From NCBI GenBank assembly GCA_023078555.1, contig CM041196.1, positions 8,815,985 to 8,879,984 on the forward strand: a stretch of 64,000 nucleotides of DNA, read 5' to 3'. The notes beneath the pieces were generated by a model. That model made no database searches and was not told the DNA's origin. It saw nothing but the letters and a program-made list of their open reading frames with translations. This document shows, piece by piece, positions 1 through 11,239 of this stretch. The stretch is from Ulva prolifera. Lineage: Eukaryota > Chlorophyta > Ulvophyceae > Ulvales > Ulvaceae. Position numbers and translations under genes: made by a program. The number at the start of each line of letters is the position of its first letter. Position 1 is the first letter of the stretch.

Positions 1-2059
1 AACTTCTCGTAAATACTCATGAATTTGTCTTCAATCTTCTGGCAAAATGTCTCTCGGCACTCCCTCAGCGATGCCAACATATCTTGGATCATGTCTGTGT
101 GAAGAGCTTCCGAAAAGCTGTGAATGCTTGGTTGTGCACCAAGCTGTTCAGCCACTTGATCAGATGCTTGGCACACCTCGTCAAGAGGCAACTTTTCCAA
201 CTTTTCTGTACTTGTAACATCCACTTGAACATCTCCACACTCATCAATAAACTGGTTGAGCAAGATTGCCCAAGCCCCTGTGGTGTGTGGTGACAAGCCC
301 AGATCTAGCCATTTCTGACCTGCACAACAAGTCAATGTCACACATCAAGAGACATAAGAGGCTGAGCATGATCACAAACATTGACAATAAGGTAATCGGG
401 TACCTGCGCGGGCTGTGCCCCATAGATGATACTGGAAAAATTGTAAAAACAACAAAGTGTGCAATGCCTTGGCGGCAATGCACACGTCTTCGGACGGCAT
501 GGCCCCAGTCTCTGAACTTGGAACTTGTGCCTTGTGCAAACAGGCGGCCATCCATGCTAGTGCATCAAGGACTGCAAACAGCTGCTTTGTGAGTGTTCCA
601 GCTTGATGCTGATTGAACATTGAATGTTGCTTGGACAATCATACATATACAAGTTGAAGCGTGGACCTTACAGTGAGAGGATGTCTTACCGTCCTGAGAA
701 GTCGGCCTGATATGCCAATGCTTCGGGGAACACAGATCGCACTTTTTGCACAATTGCTTTCCGACGGACCATGGCTATCTTGGACGGCTGGTGGCGTTGC
801 AGCAACACATGTAATTCACCTCTGAGCAGTCTTGGTAGCAGCCTGTCCTCGTCCGGTTCATTGTTGTCAGCATTTATATTCTGCAAACATGTTACATGTA
901 GTCTTGATGAGTATTATTGCTATGTATCTGGAAAAAAGTCATAACCACGGTTGTTGAACCCACCGGTGCACGACATGCACTCCAGAAGGCAGCCACTAGG
1001 CCCTCCTGGTTAGTGGCTGCTGAGTCATCTAATGCAACGCTCAACATCTTCTTCATGCGGTCCTCAGTGTCACCGAGTGCGACCTTGAGGACAACCGCCA
1101 TCCCATTCTTTATGTTGGCATCAGCAAGGAACCTCTTGCGCAGGCATTCGCTGTCCTTGGCACCTGCCGTTGCAGCATGCTTCAGATCCACAGCATGATC
1201 CCTCAGCTTTTTGACTGAACCGATGTAGGTTGTCAACAGCTGAGGCTGCGGCACTGGCACCACCATAAAACCTTCCTGCGGCAGAGTGTCATCATTGACC
1301 ATCAGCACATAGCACACACAGAACATGCACATAGACTAGGGTCAGCTTGATGTTACCTCGCCATCGTCCCTGACCAGTGTGACTGATTTCCATGCATCCG
1401 GGTGTTGGATGGACAGATACACCATCATCTCTGAAATGACCTTGCTGTATTTCATGAGCTTGTTATCAGCAGTGTGCTTGTCTGTGTCGAACACTATCGA
1501 GGCCACATCATTGACTATAGACATTAGGTTGTCACGAACGCTGGTTGTTCCTGTATCTTTGTGGCTGCACACAAACAAAGATGACTGAAATTCAATTGGT
1601 AGCGGAACCACAGACATGGAGCACACTGAAGGTGAGGAGCTCACGCTGCAATTTTGGCGTCGAGCCATTCAGCCTCGATGTGAATGCCCAAATACATAGC
1701 TGCAAACTGAATGAGATAATGGTTCATCCCACCACTATCGAGATTGCCTTTCAAAATGTGAAGTGCTGTGTCCTTCAAAGAAATGTATAGAGGCTTGTAT
1801 CGAGGCTTCCCTGCATATCAAACACCAATGGCCACTCCGTGAGGTGCAAAGAGATTTGCAGCAATTGACAGAGGCCGCAATCGTGCACACCTGCGAGCCT
1901 ATCCTCCAGTCGCATAAGATAATGCATCTCGTTGTCACCCTCATTGCCAGCCTCGCTGCACGGAAATTCACCTTCAGTTGCGTCTGCATCCGATTCAAAA
2001 CCGGGAAATTCAAAATCCGGCCACCGTTCGTCGCCGGGTACAGCGTCATCCAGCTCCAT
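1..2059 (-). CDS. Crypton-type recombinase gene, 5-prime exons only (copy 1)
   Basis: Copy 1 of the gene seen whole at 24236-29679, cut by the window edge. The start ATG is at 2059 (protein begins MELDDAVPGDERWPDF). Exons supported by splice signals and phase are 2059-1891, 1810-1645, 1564-1357, 1275-964, 880-690, 581-404 and 319 to the edge. Introns run from 73 to 108 nt. Phases match across introns 1-4 and intron 6; the exon 5 to 6 phase does not fit and may mean a different splice site or decay. This part is the long, acidic-start amino-terminal region, without a catalytic motif. The recombinase residues lie in the 3-prime exons, visible only in the other copy. Confidence 0.6.
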
Positions 2060-4035
2060 GACAGCTCAAATAATAAGAAATCTGGATTGAGTGCTATAGC
2101 ATATTGAATTCGCTTTATTCGACGACGCCGAGTGGGAGCACGAGGACAGACACACTAAAAAAAACTCACACGGGCCCAGAAAAACACGGCAACATTTGCC
2201 AACATCATGCAGATGCAATAATTAACTCATTACCAAGCATACTGTGCTGCAAGAGTGGCTCCCGCGTTCACTTTGGTGGCAACCAAGCTAAGCTTAGCTT
2301 AGCATCGAACCCCGTTATATAGGGCCCGCCCGACCCGCCAGAACCCCCTTCATCGGGCAGCTAAGGGGTATGCTCTGTGTGGTGGCCACGGGCCCAACTC
2401 CTATAATGTTAGGACATATGCATGAGCATATGCATGAGAACAATCCATGTGAGGATTGTGTGCGGTCACTATGATTATGACCGCCTTAGACTTGACTGAT
2501 CGGTGGCATGTAGTCATGTGCCTCCAAGTCCACTATAACCATTCTCTTACAGTCTTACGTAGTTCCTGAATTTCCTCACTGCATCACAGTACATCCTTAG
2601 ATATGTGCATTGCCGACGTACGACCTGCTCCACAGGTAACGGCTCTGCAGCCCACTAGATAGCTTGACTAATGCTGCGCATAGGTCCTTGATTATAACAG
2701 CGAGAAGTGTGGCCATACCACTTCAGCACCTCGACAGACGAACGGCGGGTAGCTTCGAAGAAAGCCTTCCAATCATCAGTAGGAGGGATATGGCGATGCA
2801 GATTGCTTCGCGCTCTGCTGCTTGCAAAGCGTCGAAGCCTGACAGCTGGATGAGGTCGGGAGGTACGCCATCGTATTCCGGAAGGAGGACGACAAACGCA
2901 TAAAACTGACTATACTCGCTAGGATCGGCCGTGACAGAGATCTATCACCGATACCTGATGACGGATCGGATAGCGCAGGGAGCTGGGCACCCTAGTGAGC
3001 GTACAGAAACTACAAGAGAGAAAGACAGGGGTGACAATGATGCACACAGTGGAATGACCGGAACGGAAGCGCCCCAATCGAACAAAGCACTAGAAGAATG
3101 GCGACACGGTGAATCCGAGAGCTGACGTAGTGTTTACGGAGGAGTGCCTTCGGAGGTTACGTGGAGGCTTGACGTAGGTTGCATGGACTTTCGGCGCGGT
3201 GCTGCGAAGGTGGGGCGGAGGTAGGTAGGATGTTCCGTTTCCCGTCCGATAAGCCCCAGGGCAACGCCCTTTAGGGCTAGCCTGCCTTTGGAGCGCAATC
3301 GGAGTTTGAACGGATGAAAACACGGTTCCGTTGTGCGTCCGACGGACATGATACGGACGTTTGCACTATATGTTAGATCCGTCTCGTGTCCGTCTAGCGT
3401 TCGACACGGGGCGGCGGAAACTACAGGCTGGGCCGTAGGATTGGTAGAGTCTGACGTCTGGCTTGGGATATTCCCGTATGGTTCCGTGAGGTGCACTTGT
3501 AGACACTGGTCCAGACGCAACCAATAGTGACGTGGCTACGCGTGGGTGTTATCACCAGGTCAGGCTTAAGCCAAGCTTGGTTTCGCTCGTGTAAGTGGGG
3601 TGCAAGCAGGATAGTGGTATTTTGGAAGCACGATGTGGCTATTTTGTTTGTTACCATTTGAGGCACATGTACACGGCACTGGAATTGGCAACTTGCATGC
3701 ATTCATATGCTATAGGTTCTTACAATGCTTTTGCTTTCTTTATTCATCTGGAGTATCATACATAGCACACACTCACTCCCACACATTCGCTCTTGTTAAA
3801 CTCCCGTGACATTCCCTGGACATGACCGGGCAAAGGATCTATGTACAGGTTGCAAGATGGACTGAGGTGGCATCTCTACTTGTTCTGGGGGCCGCCTAAT
3901 AAGGAATCTTGAACCTTTGCCAACTCCTCCTGCATGCAATGCCAGCTGCATGAATCTGCGGCTCTGATGTATTCGTGGTCTGAGTTACTATCATACAAAT
4001 ATTGCTACTAATGCAGACATTGGTGTAACATTTCA
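2060..4035. other. No gene recognised (copy 1)
   Basis: Short ORFs on both strands show no family signature and no clear splice pattern. Visible features are a 12-bp palindrome GCTAAGCTTAGC near 2288, a doubled 12-mer CATATGCATGAG near 2416, and a dispersed repeat at 2967-3089. It separates the Crypton gene start from the next minus-strand gene. Confidence 0.5.
2967..3089. repeat. Dispersed repeat, unsplit copy (copy 1)
   Basis: This about 120-bp segment (GGATAGCGCAGGGAGCTGGG at its left) recurs at 6163-6238 and continues at 7253-7310, on either side of the hAT element. Left and right halves line up with the two sides of the insertion, so this is the empty-site version. Divergence is about 10-15 percent by eye. 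Confidence 0.7.
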
Positions 4036-4039
4036 GATC

Positions 4040-6162
4040 AAGTGTATCGGTTATTTAGTGACACACCGTCAACATCGCATTCTTCTCCTTCAATTGCAAC
4101 ACAGTCAGACACTTGCTTTTCGGCCGGGACGGGGCCAGCCGATTCTTGCAGTCCTGAATATGTGCCCGAAGATCGATACGTGCTTGTTCGTCGGCCTCCT
4201 TGTCTGCCTTGGCCTTTCGTGTTGTGAGAGTTTCTTTGGAGTTCTGCAACATACATGCGCTCTTTCACTTGGTCGGATGATGGGTGGGGCATTGACACTC
4301 GGACAAGGCACACAAAGACTCACATCTAGCAAGGGTATACCGGCGCCGCGGCTCGTAATTCCATCTCCGGCTTCTGGCAGCGATCGTCTGCATGCGGGGG
4401 AGAACCAGGCTCCTCCTCTTCATCTGCTTGGGCGTGACCCACCTCTTCCACGAACGGCTGGTACTCACTTGGTTCTCGCCGGAGCGCTGCCGACGGGGAG
4501 ATAGGTCAGGGAGCATTGCGCGTCGTCCGGTGTTGGAATGGGTGCCCCGTCTTCCTGACTTGATGCGGTAGGTGCCTGTACCCGCATAGCTGTCTCGAAT
4601 CGTGGCACAGGCCGCTCACACATGCGCCCGTACAATCCCGGTTTCACTCAAATGCCATCCTCAGGCGGTCAGTACAGTGTGTGGTGAGATTGCACCTCGC
4701 CGGACTACCTCGTTCTCTTGCCCTGTTGGACAGGAGAGTCAGCGGTCCCTTCGATAGCGCGCTGGGCTGCATTACTGCTGCAGAGTCCTTCGCAAACGCA
4801 ATCTCCGTCCTCGATTGCCCATGCCTCGGGCGTTTTCATGGGTTCTCCGTTAATCGGGATGCGGTCTCCTCTCACGGTGAACTGCGCACGGGAAGGGTTT
4901 GTCGGAACACAGTGGCCATTCGCGGAATGGCCATTCTGTGCCCATGCAAGTGCAGATCCATGCATGCCGCGCCGCATTGGAGCGGCCATTTGCGGAATGG
5001 CCATTCTACGCCCATGCAAGTGCAGATCCATGCATGCCGCACCGCGCTGGAGTGGCCATTCGCGGAATGGCCACTTTGTGCCCATGCATGTGCAGATCCA
5101 TGCATGCCACGCCTCCCTAGAGTGGCCATTCGCGGAATGGCCACTCCAGCTCGGACCAAGGAGGTGGACATGCCTTGGTGTTCTCAAACACTTGCAGTGC
5201 CGCTGCAAGCTTCCTCTGCGCGCGATATGCGTGCTTCTTCCGCATCGCCGTGTTATGGTCCCATGCCTGTCTCGAATACATCCTGCACATCGGGTCACTC
5301 CGTCTGCGGATACGGCATGCTTCCTTTCTCGGCCTTATCCACCTTCGGGCACGGCAACAGGTACATCACAACCCCGGAGGAAACCCGAGCATCCGCAGAG
5401 GCACACTCTTTGTTCTTGGAGTTCAAATGTTTGCAAATGTAGAAAGCACGATTGAAATTCCTCGCAGCGACGTACGCTTCACCTGGTTTGCCGTCATGTA
5501 CACGATACCCGTCACTGCATGCTGACCGCGAATGGCCATACTGAAAGGCCGCAAGAAACTACACTGAAAGTCGGTGGCATGCAGGCCCGTCGCCCTGACG
5601 GGGTGGCAGCGGACAACAGGTTGCAATCTCGTTGTTTGTCGGAGACGTCAGCCGTACCCCTGCTGCAGCTTTTCCCAGTGCGTCCGTATGAGATTTCGTT
5701 ATAATACTTCCAACCCACATCTTCTCATTGGCTAGGGCTGCCTCGTTTACTAGTGACTGCAAGAGCTTTCCCTCTTGTGTTCGAATGCAAGCGCGAGTGG
5801 AAGCGTCATACCGTAAGTTTAGTTGGGCGAAATGTTAAGTATGTGTGCGGAGTACTTAGCACATGACGCCTGAGATCTGGGATCACACCTGCATGGTCAG
5901 TATCTGAGTCAGATACTTGAACCATGACCTTGTTCGACCTATACAGAGAGCTGGAATGTGTCTTCTCATTCGCGGGCTGGTGACTGCCATGTGTCACCCC
6001 GTGCGTGCATCCGCATGTGCACCTGCCTTGGGCGCTACGAGGCACTTTCACAACATCTTGCCGGCTTCTGCTATTCCTCTCACTATGGTTCTCATCTCCT
6101 CCGTCAACATCAGCACCGCATCCTTCACCTTGTCCCACTTCACGTCAGCGTCGTTGTTGACT
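4040..6162 (-). CDS. Unrecognised spliced gene, exons only partly resolved (copy 1)
   Basis: I do not recognise this gene. Minus-strand segments with protein-like composition follow one another: a helical, charged stretch near 6150-6050 (contains DVKWDKVKDAVLMLTEEM), a basic helical segment near 5290-5160 (contains QAWDHNTAMRKKHAYRAQRK), a segment ending at about 4513 in a consensus GTGAGT donor, an acidic segment near 4430-4330 (HAQADEEEEP), and a Lys/Glu/Ala-rich coiled-coil-like segment near 4250-4060. No intact frame joins them, so exon limits are uncertain and the gene may be broken. A 70-bp stem-loop array lies in its middle. The acidic plus coiled-coil make-up would suit a DNA-binding accessory protein of a transposon, but that is inference. 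Confidence 0.35.
4912..5150. repeat. 70-bp tandem array with a stem-loop in each unit (copy 1)
   Basis: Units start at 4912, 4982, 5052 and 5122, exactly 70 bp apart, with the fourth partial. Each begins with a near-perfect inverted repeat, TGGCCATTC, a GCG loop, GAATGGCCA, and each full unit carries CCCATGCAAGTGCAGATCCA or a one-base variant. Changes are concentrated in the loop and the spacer. A related single half-site occurs near 5527. Confidence 0.9.
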
Positions 6163-6595
6163 AGCCGGGTAGCGCAGGGAGTTGGGCACCCTAGCGAGCG
6201 TGCAGAAAACGACAGGAGAGAAAGACAGGGGTAACAATCAGGGCTCTACAAGCCGGTTTTTTTTTTCTTGTCGGGGTAAACCGAAGCCATACCCAATTTC
6301 TGTCGGGCTGGCCACGAAAAGCACCCTGCTGAATATCGGGTTGCCCGCCGCCCTCCACAGGTTCTATCGGGGGCGTCAAAAACAATTTTCGGGTGATTTG
6401 CATTTGCACGCGCTCATGCACTGGGCAGTGTTCTTGCCTTAACACAAATCTGAAAGCAGTTACCGATGAGCAAACGCGCGCTTGAATCATTAATCTTGTA
6501 TTATTAATCTTGTAGCGCTCATACATTGCATTATCACGAGCCTTTTCGAGCCCAGCGGCAAGGACCTGTGCTTCGGCTGCGCGCGTGTGGTTGTG

Positions 6596-6946
6596 TTACA
6601 AAAGAGTGAACGCGCGCGTGTGGTTGTGTGAGTTCTGATGCTTCCTAAAGTCGTTCCCGTCCTTGATCCTGTGTAGTTTCCCTTTGGAGCTTCCCTTACA
6701 AGACTCACAAACAGAACAGGTCCAACAGTGAGCTTTATTGACTGGGCCTTGATACACACTCAATGGATACTCAAGCTGGCGTTCGCGAACTTTCTGTTCA
6801 GACAATCGTGGCATATCGCCTGAGCGTTCCGCAGCCATCTTCGAACAACTGGCTTCGTTGCTGCCCTGGTCGGCTGATGCAGGAGTTTCGGCCGTGTGCC
6901 TGCGCTTCGGCCCTTGACCAGTGAACCCGAGCGGAACCAAGGCCAT
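6596..6946 (-). CDS. Short zinc-finger-like ORF inside the hAT element (copy 1)
   Basis: The first ATG of the open frame is at 6946, giving about 117 residues. The amino-terminal half is Ser/Lys/Ala-rich. The carboxy-terminal half has clustered Cys and His (HCWTCSVCESCK, then HRIKDGNDFRKHQNSHNH), resembling the zinc-binding module at the start of many hAT transposases. The hAT catalytic and dimerisation regions are absent, which agrees with an internally deleted element. The upstream extension to 6988 starts at GTG over a GTGAGT splice-donor-like site, so I did not use it. It may not be expressed. Confidence 0.45.
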   Translation of the reverse strand: MALVPLGFTGQGPKRRHTAETPASADQGSNEASCSKMAAERSGDMPRLSEQKVRERQLEYPLSVYQGPVNKAHCWTCSVCESCKGSSKGKLHRIKDGNDFRKHQNSHNHTRAFTLL

Positions 6947-7116
6947 TCTCGCAATGCGCAAGCAGCAAGCAACATTGTTGCGACTCACCTGATGAATGCT
7001 CTGTCATTGCAATGTGCATCCGGTGCCTTCAGGCCCGACAGGATGTCGGGATCCCAACAAGCTGTCGCCGTTGGTCGGGGTATCCCGAAAAGCACCATTG
7101 GCGGCCGTCGGGCACG

Positions 7117-7151
<35 letters not shown>
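7117..7151. repeat. 35-C homopolymer inside the hAT element (copy 1)
   Basis: An uninterrupted run of 35 C, 34 in copy 2. It lies about 100 bp from the right end of the hAT element. Six-frame translation gives poly-Pro or poly-Gly ORFs here that are artefacts of the run. Run length is unreliable in most sequencing chemistries. Confidence 0.9.
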
Positions 7152-7310
7152 TGGCTTGTCGGGGGGAACCGACGACTCGCTTCGCTTGCCGTCGGTTTTT
7201 TTTGCCTTTTTCCAAATTTTCGTCGGGAAACCGATCGGGATGTAGAGCCCTGGTAACAATGCAGCACACAATGCAATGACTGGAACAGGAGCGCCCCAAT
7301 CGACCAAAGG

Positions 7311-7860
7311 TAGTTTTGTCGATCACAACAAAACACTTGGAATATATGTGCCCAGGCCCATACCTGCTTTGTGGTGTCCTCGCTACTGATAGCTTTGTGG
7401 AACTGTGGAATCGCGCTGCTCGTTGATCTCTGTACGGATCAGGGTGCATCCCGCGAGATCTGGCGATCTTCTGCGGCATTGGGATTTGACATGTATCATC
7501 CTCTGTCAATCTAATACAGCACGATGGTGCTGCATGGAGACGCAGACGTAGGCTGGCTGACATGGTCATTGACACTGCACCCTTGGCGTGCGCAGCGCAA
7601 TCCAGGGATATGCATGATCTGTTACGTACTGCGCTGGCACTTCGCACTGCCAAAAGGCTGTGGTATAAGGTGGCATGACAAATGGGATTGGTGTGTGAGA
7701 TTATACATGCTGAGGAATACTGGTGGCACTTTATGGGCATGTGGAATTATGCACATGTAGCTGTATGCATGCAGCTCATGTGCACAGCTCTGACGTGGTA
7801 CAGGCTTGCACTCTGAGGTATTCTTTGGTATACTTTTGGCTGGCACATGATAGCAGGGCA
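7311..7860. other. No confident gene; possible exons of the MSNV gene (copy 1)
   Basis: This lies downstream of the MSNV exon on the minus strand. A minus-strand stretch near 7420-7360 reads SEDTTKQ and then meets a GTATGG donor-like site, so further exons may be present. Nothing in it matches a family I know. Confidence 0.3.
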
Positions 7861-8322
7861 CTAGCCTGAGATACATACACATGTATCCACAATCGGTGCC
7901 TGCATATCTGGAATATGTGTGCTTCTGAGCAGACAGACTTGGCCATTACAACAGTCGTTGCCCGCAGTCAAGGCCATGGCTGTGGAGAGTGCAGTGCCGA
8001 TGGCTGTCGACGCTGGTCCCATGCTCCCTCTCCCTTTGCCCAGGGGCTTCACCAGCACACGCGGCGGCAGCAGTCCAGCGGTAGTGCCTCTCTTGAAGAA
8101 GTAAGTTACGCGCGTCTTCAGCTTCTCAACACTGTTGATATCAACGGAGCTGTCCTGGTCGACGGTTGACGTCATCGGCAACCCGTCGACGCCGGCACCC
8201 CTGCTCCACACGTTGCTGACAAGCACATCAAGCATCCATGCTCCGTTGACTTCTTCATCAACAACTTCTTTCTTGATGAAGTCGGGCGAGGCGCAGTGGA
8301 AAGTGAACTGCACATTGGACAT
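7861..8322 (-). CDS. MSNV gene: first exon, unknown family, divergent from Tnp2 element A (copy 1)
   Basis: The ATG is at 8322 and 153 codons are open; the true exon probably ends at a splice site before the stop. The product starts MSNVQFTFH, has alternating hydrophobic and charged residues to about residue 75, then a Gly/Ala/Thr-rich segment. I do not recognise the family. The position is informative: it is transcribed away from transposase remnant A, just as the MANV gene is transcribed away from transposase B. Both begin M-x-N-V and have a Lys/Arg-R-V-T motif around residues 60-75. The resemblance is weak and needs a profile comparison. Confidence 0.5.
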   Translation of the reverse strand: MSNVQFTFHCASPDFIKKEVVDEEVNGAWMLDVLVSNVWSRGAGVDGLPMTSTVDQDSSVDINSVEKLKTRVTYFFKRGTTAGLLPPRVLVKPLGKGRGSMGPASTAIGTALSTAMALTAGNDCCNGQVCLLRSTHIPDMQAPIVDTCVCISG

Positions 8323-8939
8323 GCTGGGGCTTTCGTCGGAGCGGAATTAACACACTCAGTCGGTACTGTGGAAGGTCTTTTTGTATGCTCGCTAACAGAT
8401 GGCGTAGTTCTCACATGCTTTGTTGCTCCGTGCTTAGAATGGTATGCCACTGAAGCGTCGTCGCGCTGTCTGCCTTCAAAGGGTTGGCTGCCTCGATATC
8501 CCGGCGCCTCGCCGGGGATCGTGGTCGCAAGGCGTTGATGGTACGACAAGGAGATTCTCGCAGTACTTAATGCCTTTGTAGGAACGGTCCGCGCCAGAGT
8601 CCTTGCGATGTCGCAGCACGTCTTCACAAACATGCTGAAGTACGGCTGACTGCGATGGCCAGGTCTTGACTGAAGTAGCATGAGGTAGGCGAGACACTTG
8701 CCAAAGTGAACTGTAAGTGCCTGATCCCTCCCAAGCCGACGGGGAGGGAACCTTTGAAATTCCAGTGTTTAGGCTGTGGTGAATAGTTTGCCCGGCACAC
8801 CACCGCACAAAGCCATCACGAGCCTTGCAACAAGCGGCTGAGTGCAGCAGCCGGTGAGCGGAGAGCCACCGGTGGACACATCGAGGCGGGCCCAGCCTCG
8901 AGATCAACCATTGGCCTGACCTCCGCGACTGTCGATGAT

Positions 8940-10790
8940 GACGTCATCGGCAGACACAAGGGGGCGGGTCCCTCTGGGAGACAGCTAACACCCCCAGCCA
9001 TGGGGGGTCACCCCAATGGCCCTGCCCCACTCGACGGACCTCTTCAACGTGCGTTCCTGCGGTAGTTGACCGTGCTGAGTTCTGGGTTGCCTGATCATGA
9101 TGCAGATCGGCATGACAACAGTTCATGAAGGTCATGGGGTGTCAGCGCTTGTGTCACTCGCGTCCCTTTGCTGTACCTTGCCTGCTCGCCCAATGCAACT
9201 CCGACGCTTCGTGATTGTGTACAGCTGCCCCCACCGTCCGAAAGCGATGATGCCGAAGGCCCCGCACAACTCCTCAGATGAAGACTCAGTCTTCTCAGAT
9301 GCAGGCTCCATTCCCTTCTCCACAGAGTCGGAATACAGTTCGGACGATTCCGACGTGTGTCCACACACTCCATTTCATGCAATGCTGTGAATCCCCTCGT
9401 ACTCCTCCGTGGGGCTGGCCGGATCCTTTCACATGCAAGACAATCATGGCGACAGCCCGCTCCCCACCACCGGGGCCCGGAAGGGCACGGGCGCCCGGTG
9501 GCATGAGCAACTAAATGGAACACATGTACACCGGGAAGCGCCCTCCCGGTTCTTACGGTGTGCATGTGTGATTGCCCGTTGAAGAGGCCTCTTCGGCATA
9601 ACAAGACGTGGTCGTCGATATGTGGGTGCCGGTTCATATATTACCTCCTGCTACCCGATGGAAAATTTTCCCCTCCCTCCCCTCCACCCGTCAAGGCGGT
9701 CTTGGGTGTCCCTGCTGTGTCCTCTGTGACACGCCACGTTTGGCCCCAGTGCTGGAGCTTGTTTCCCAAAACTTGATCCGTGTGACCATCGTCAGCTCCG
9801 GGCGGACACCTGTGGAACCCCTGGTTGTACACAACAGCGATTCGATGTTGATCTCACAGGGAAGGGTGTCCCTGTGCGCTCAACTTTCTTCTTTGCAGAA
9901 GAAGCCTCGCTCAAATACCCTCCTCCTGCAGCCTGGGCTGCTGTCGAGCGTCCGAGAAGCCAGGGCAAGAGCTGTCAAGACGAAAGCAGCTTCATCAACT
10001 CCCCGGCTAGAAAGGCGCTCAACCAGGCGTGCGGGGGCAAAATCCTCAAGCCAGGGTGATCGGGAGCTCGACTACTCTTCAGCCTCGGTGCGCTCCACAT
10101 CCTCTTCAGATTCTGTGGCTATCAGCCGTACCGACTCAGCAAGCACTTGCAGTTCCGTTGAATGGGGTAACCTTTGCCGTGTGTCCCTCACTACAAATGT
10201 GCCGTCTGCAGGAGGGGACGGGCCCAGCTGTATGTCAACAAGCAGCATGGGGTTACTGTCCTGGGGGTTTCCGCCTGCTTGAACCTCCCGCCCCATCTCT
10301 TGTGTACCAATCAGCTTGGATTCCCCTTCGAGTGGTGGAGGGGTCCACCCGAGCCGACATGCATGGCCAGTATTCTGGAGTCCGTTGTGGCCTTCTTCAC
10401 GAGGCATGATCCAGGTGTGCACTCAACTTGCCTGCCTCTTCCGGGTCACGTGTACGCTCCCTGATCACCCGGTGTCTGGCCCCGGCATCACGTGAAGGCC
10501 GAAATGTAGGTACTCCTGGCAATAAGGCACTCAAAATCACTCTGCCGAGTGGTGAGAAGCTGCACGTGCGGCTGGGTACTGTGATGTGTTTGAGGGGATA
10601 TCCCATGGCTGGAGAAACTTACCAACAGCATCGGCCACACGGCGTAGAGGCGTGTTTCAGATGTGCCAAAACGGCGTGTGGGTTGTCCTCCGCCAAGGCT
10701 GTCAGGTCCGTGGTGGTCGCATACGATTGCAAACCCTAGCATGCTAAAGACTGCCTCACGTACCTGTCCTGCCGACAAGTCCTAGCATGC
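8940..10790 (+). pseudogene. Tnp2-type transposase, family A, frame-broken (copy 1)
   Basis: Segments align by eye with transposase B in the same order: an acidic Ser/Asp stretch (about 9240-9390), the CWSLFP segment near 9750 that parallels CWTVFP of B, a helical segment near 9890-10130, and the Tnp2 core at 10488-10739 (EACFRCAKT, parallel to NACFACAMS of B). The core is open in this copy but broken in copy 2. Elsewhere single-base gains and losses break the frame here while copy 2 stays open. Some breaks are therefore probably sequencing errors, though real decay is not excluded. Expected function is cut-and-paste transposition of a CACTA/En-Spm-like element. Confidence 0.55.
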
Positions 10791-11239
10791 ATGTCACGAC
10801 GATGCAGGTGGATGGGACACCATCGCCCTCTGCATCAGCCCGTGCCCTGCTATGCCGAGGGGCCTCTGAAGGGGAAAACACTCACCCTGGAGGAGGAAGA
10901 GGCAGCATCAGCGGCGAACCATGGATGGTGCCAGGGACTATGCAACCAGGCGCTGGTTGCAACCCGCCGCGGACCGCGTGGATGGAGCCGCATCACGTGC
11001 AGCCCTGTTCCTGGGAGTCAAACAACCGTTTGAAGTACTTGGCAGCGGAGAGCCGGGCAGGGGCCGAAAGGGCGACAAGATTGCTGCTCAGGTTCAACTC
11101 TATTTACAGTGTCATCAACTGCCACCTGTGCACATGTGCCCAATACTCCATTGCTCCGGATCCCTCGGCGCAACCTCTGTTGTGTAGGACCAGAAGGCAT
11201 GGTGTCATGTGGCTGCTGCGGCAATCGACATTAAGCGTC

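Larger units (their letters stand above)
6239..7252 (-). mobile_element. hAT-type DNA transposon, complete ends, 1014 bp (copy 1)
   Basis: The ends are perfect 12-bp inverted repeats, CAGGGCTCTACA at 6239 and its complement ending at 7252. They are flanked by a perfect 8-bp direct duplication GTAACAAT at 6231-6238 and 7253-7260. An 8-bp target duplication and ends starting CAGGG are the established signature of the hAT superfamily. The interior holds one short minus-strand zinc-finger ORF, a 35-C run and inverted CCGACGG/CCGTCGG-rich subterminal DNA. At about 1 kb it is too short for a full hAT transposase, so it is a non-autonomous deletion derivative. Strand follows the internal ORF. Confidence 0.85.

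Noticed and set aside
2967..3089. tRNA or small RNA gene in the dispersed repeat
   Set aside because: No cloverleaf, A/B box pair or terminator could be seen; the repeat is simply shared with the hAT target site.
6985..7740. Long minus-strand ORF with poly-Gly through the C run
   Set aside because: It crosses the terminal repeat of the hAT element and a 35-C run; frames differ between the two copies by the run length.
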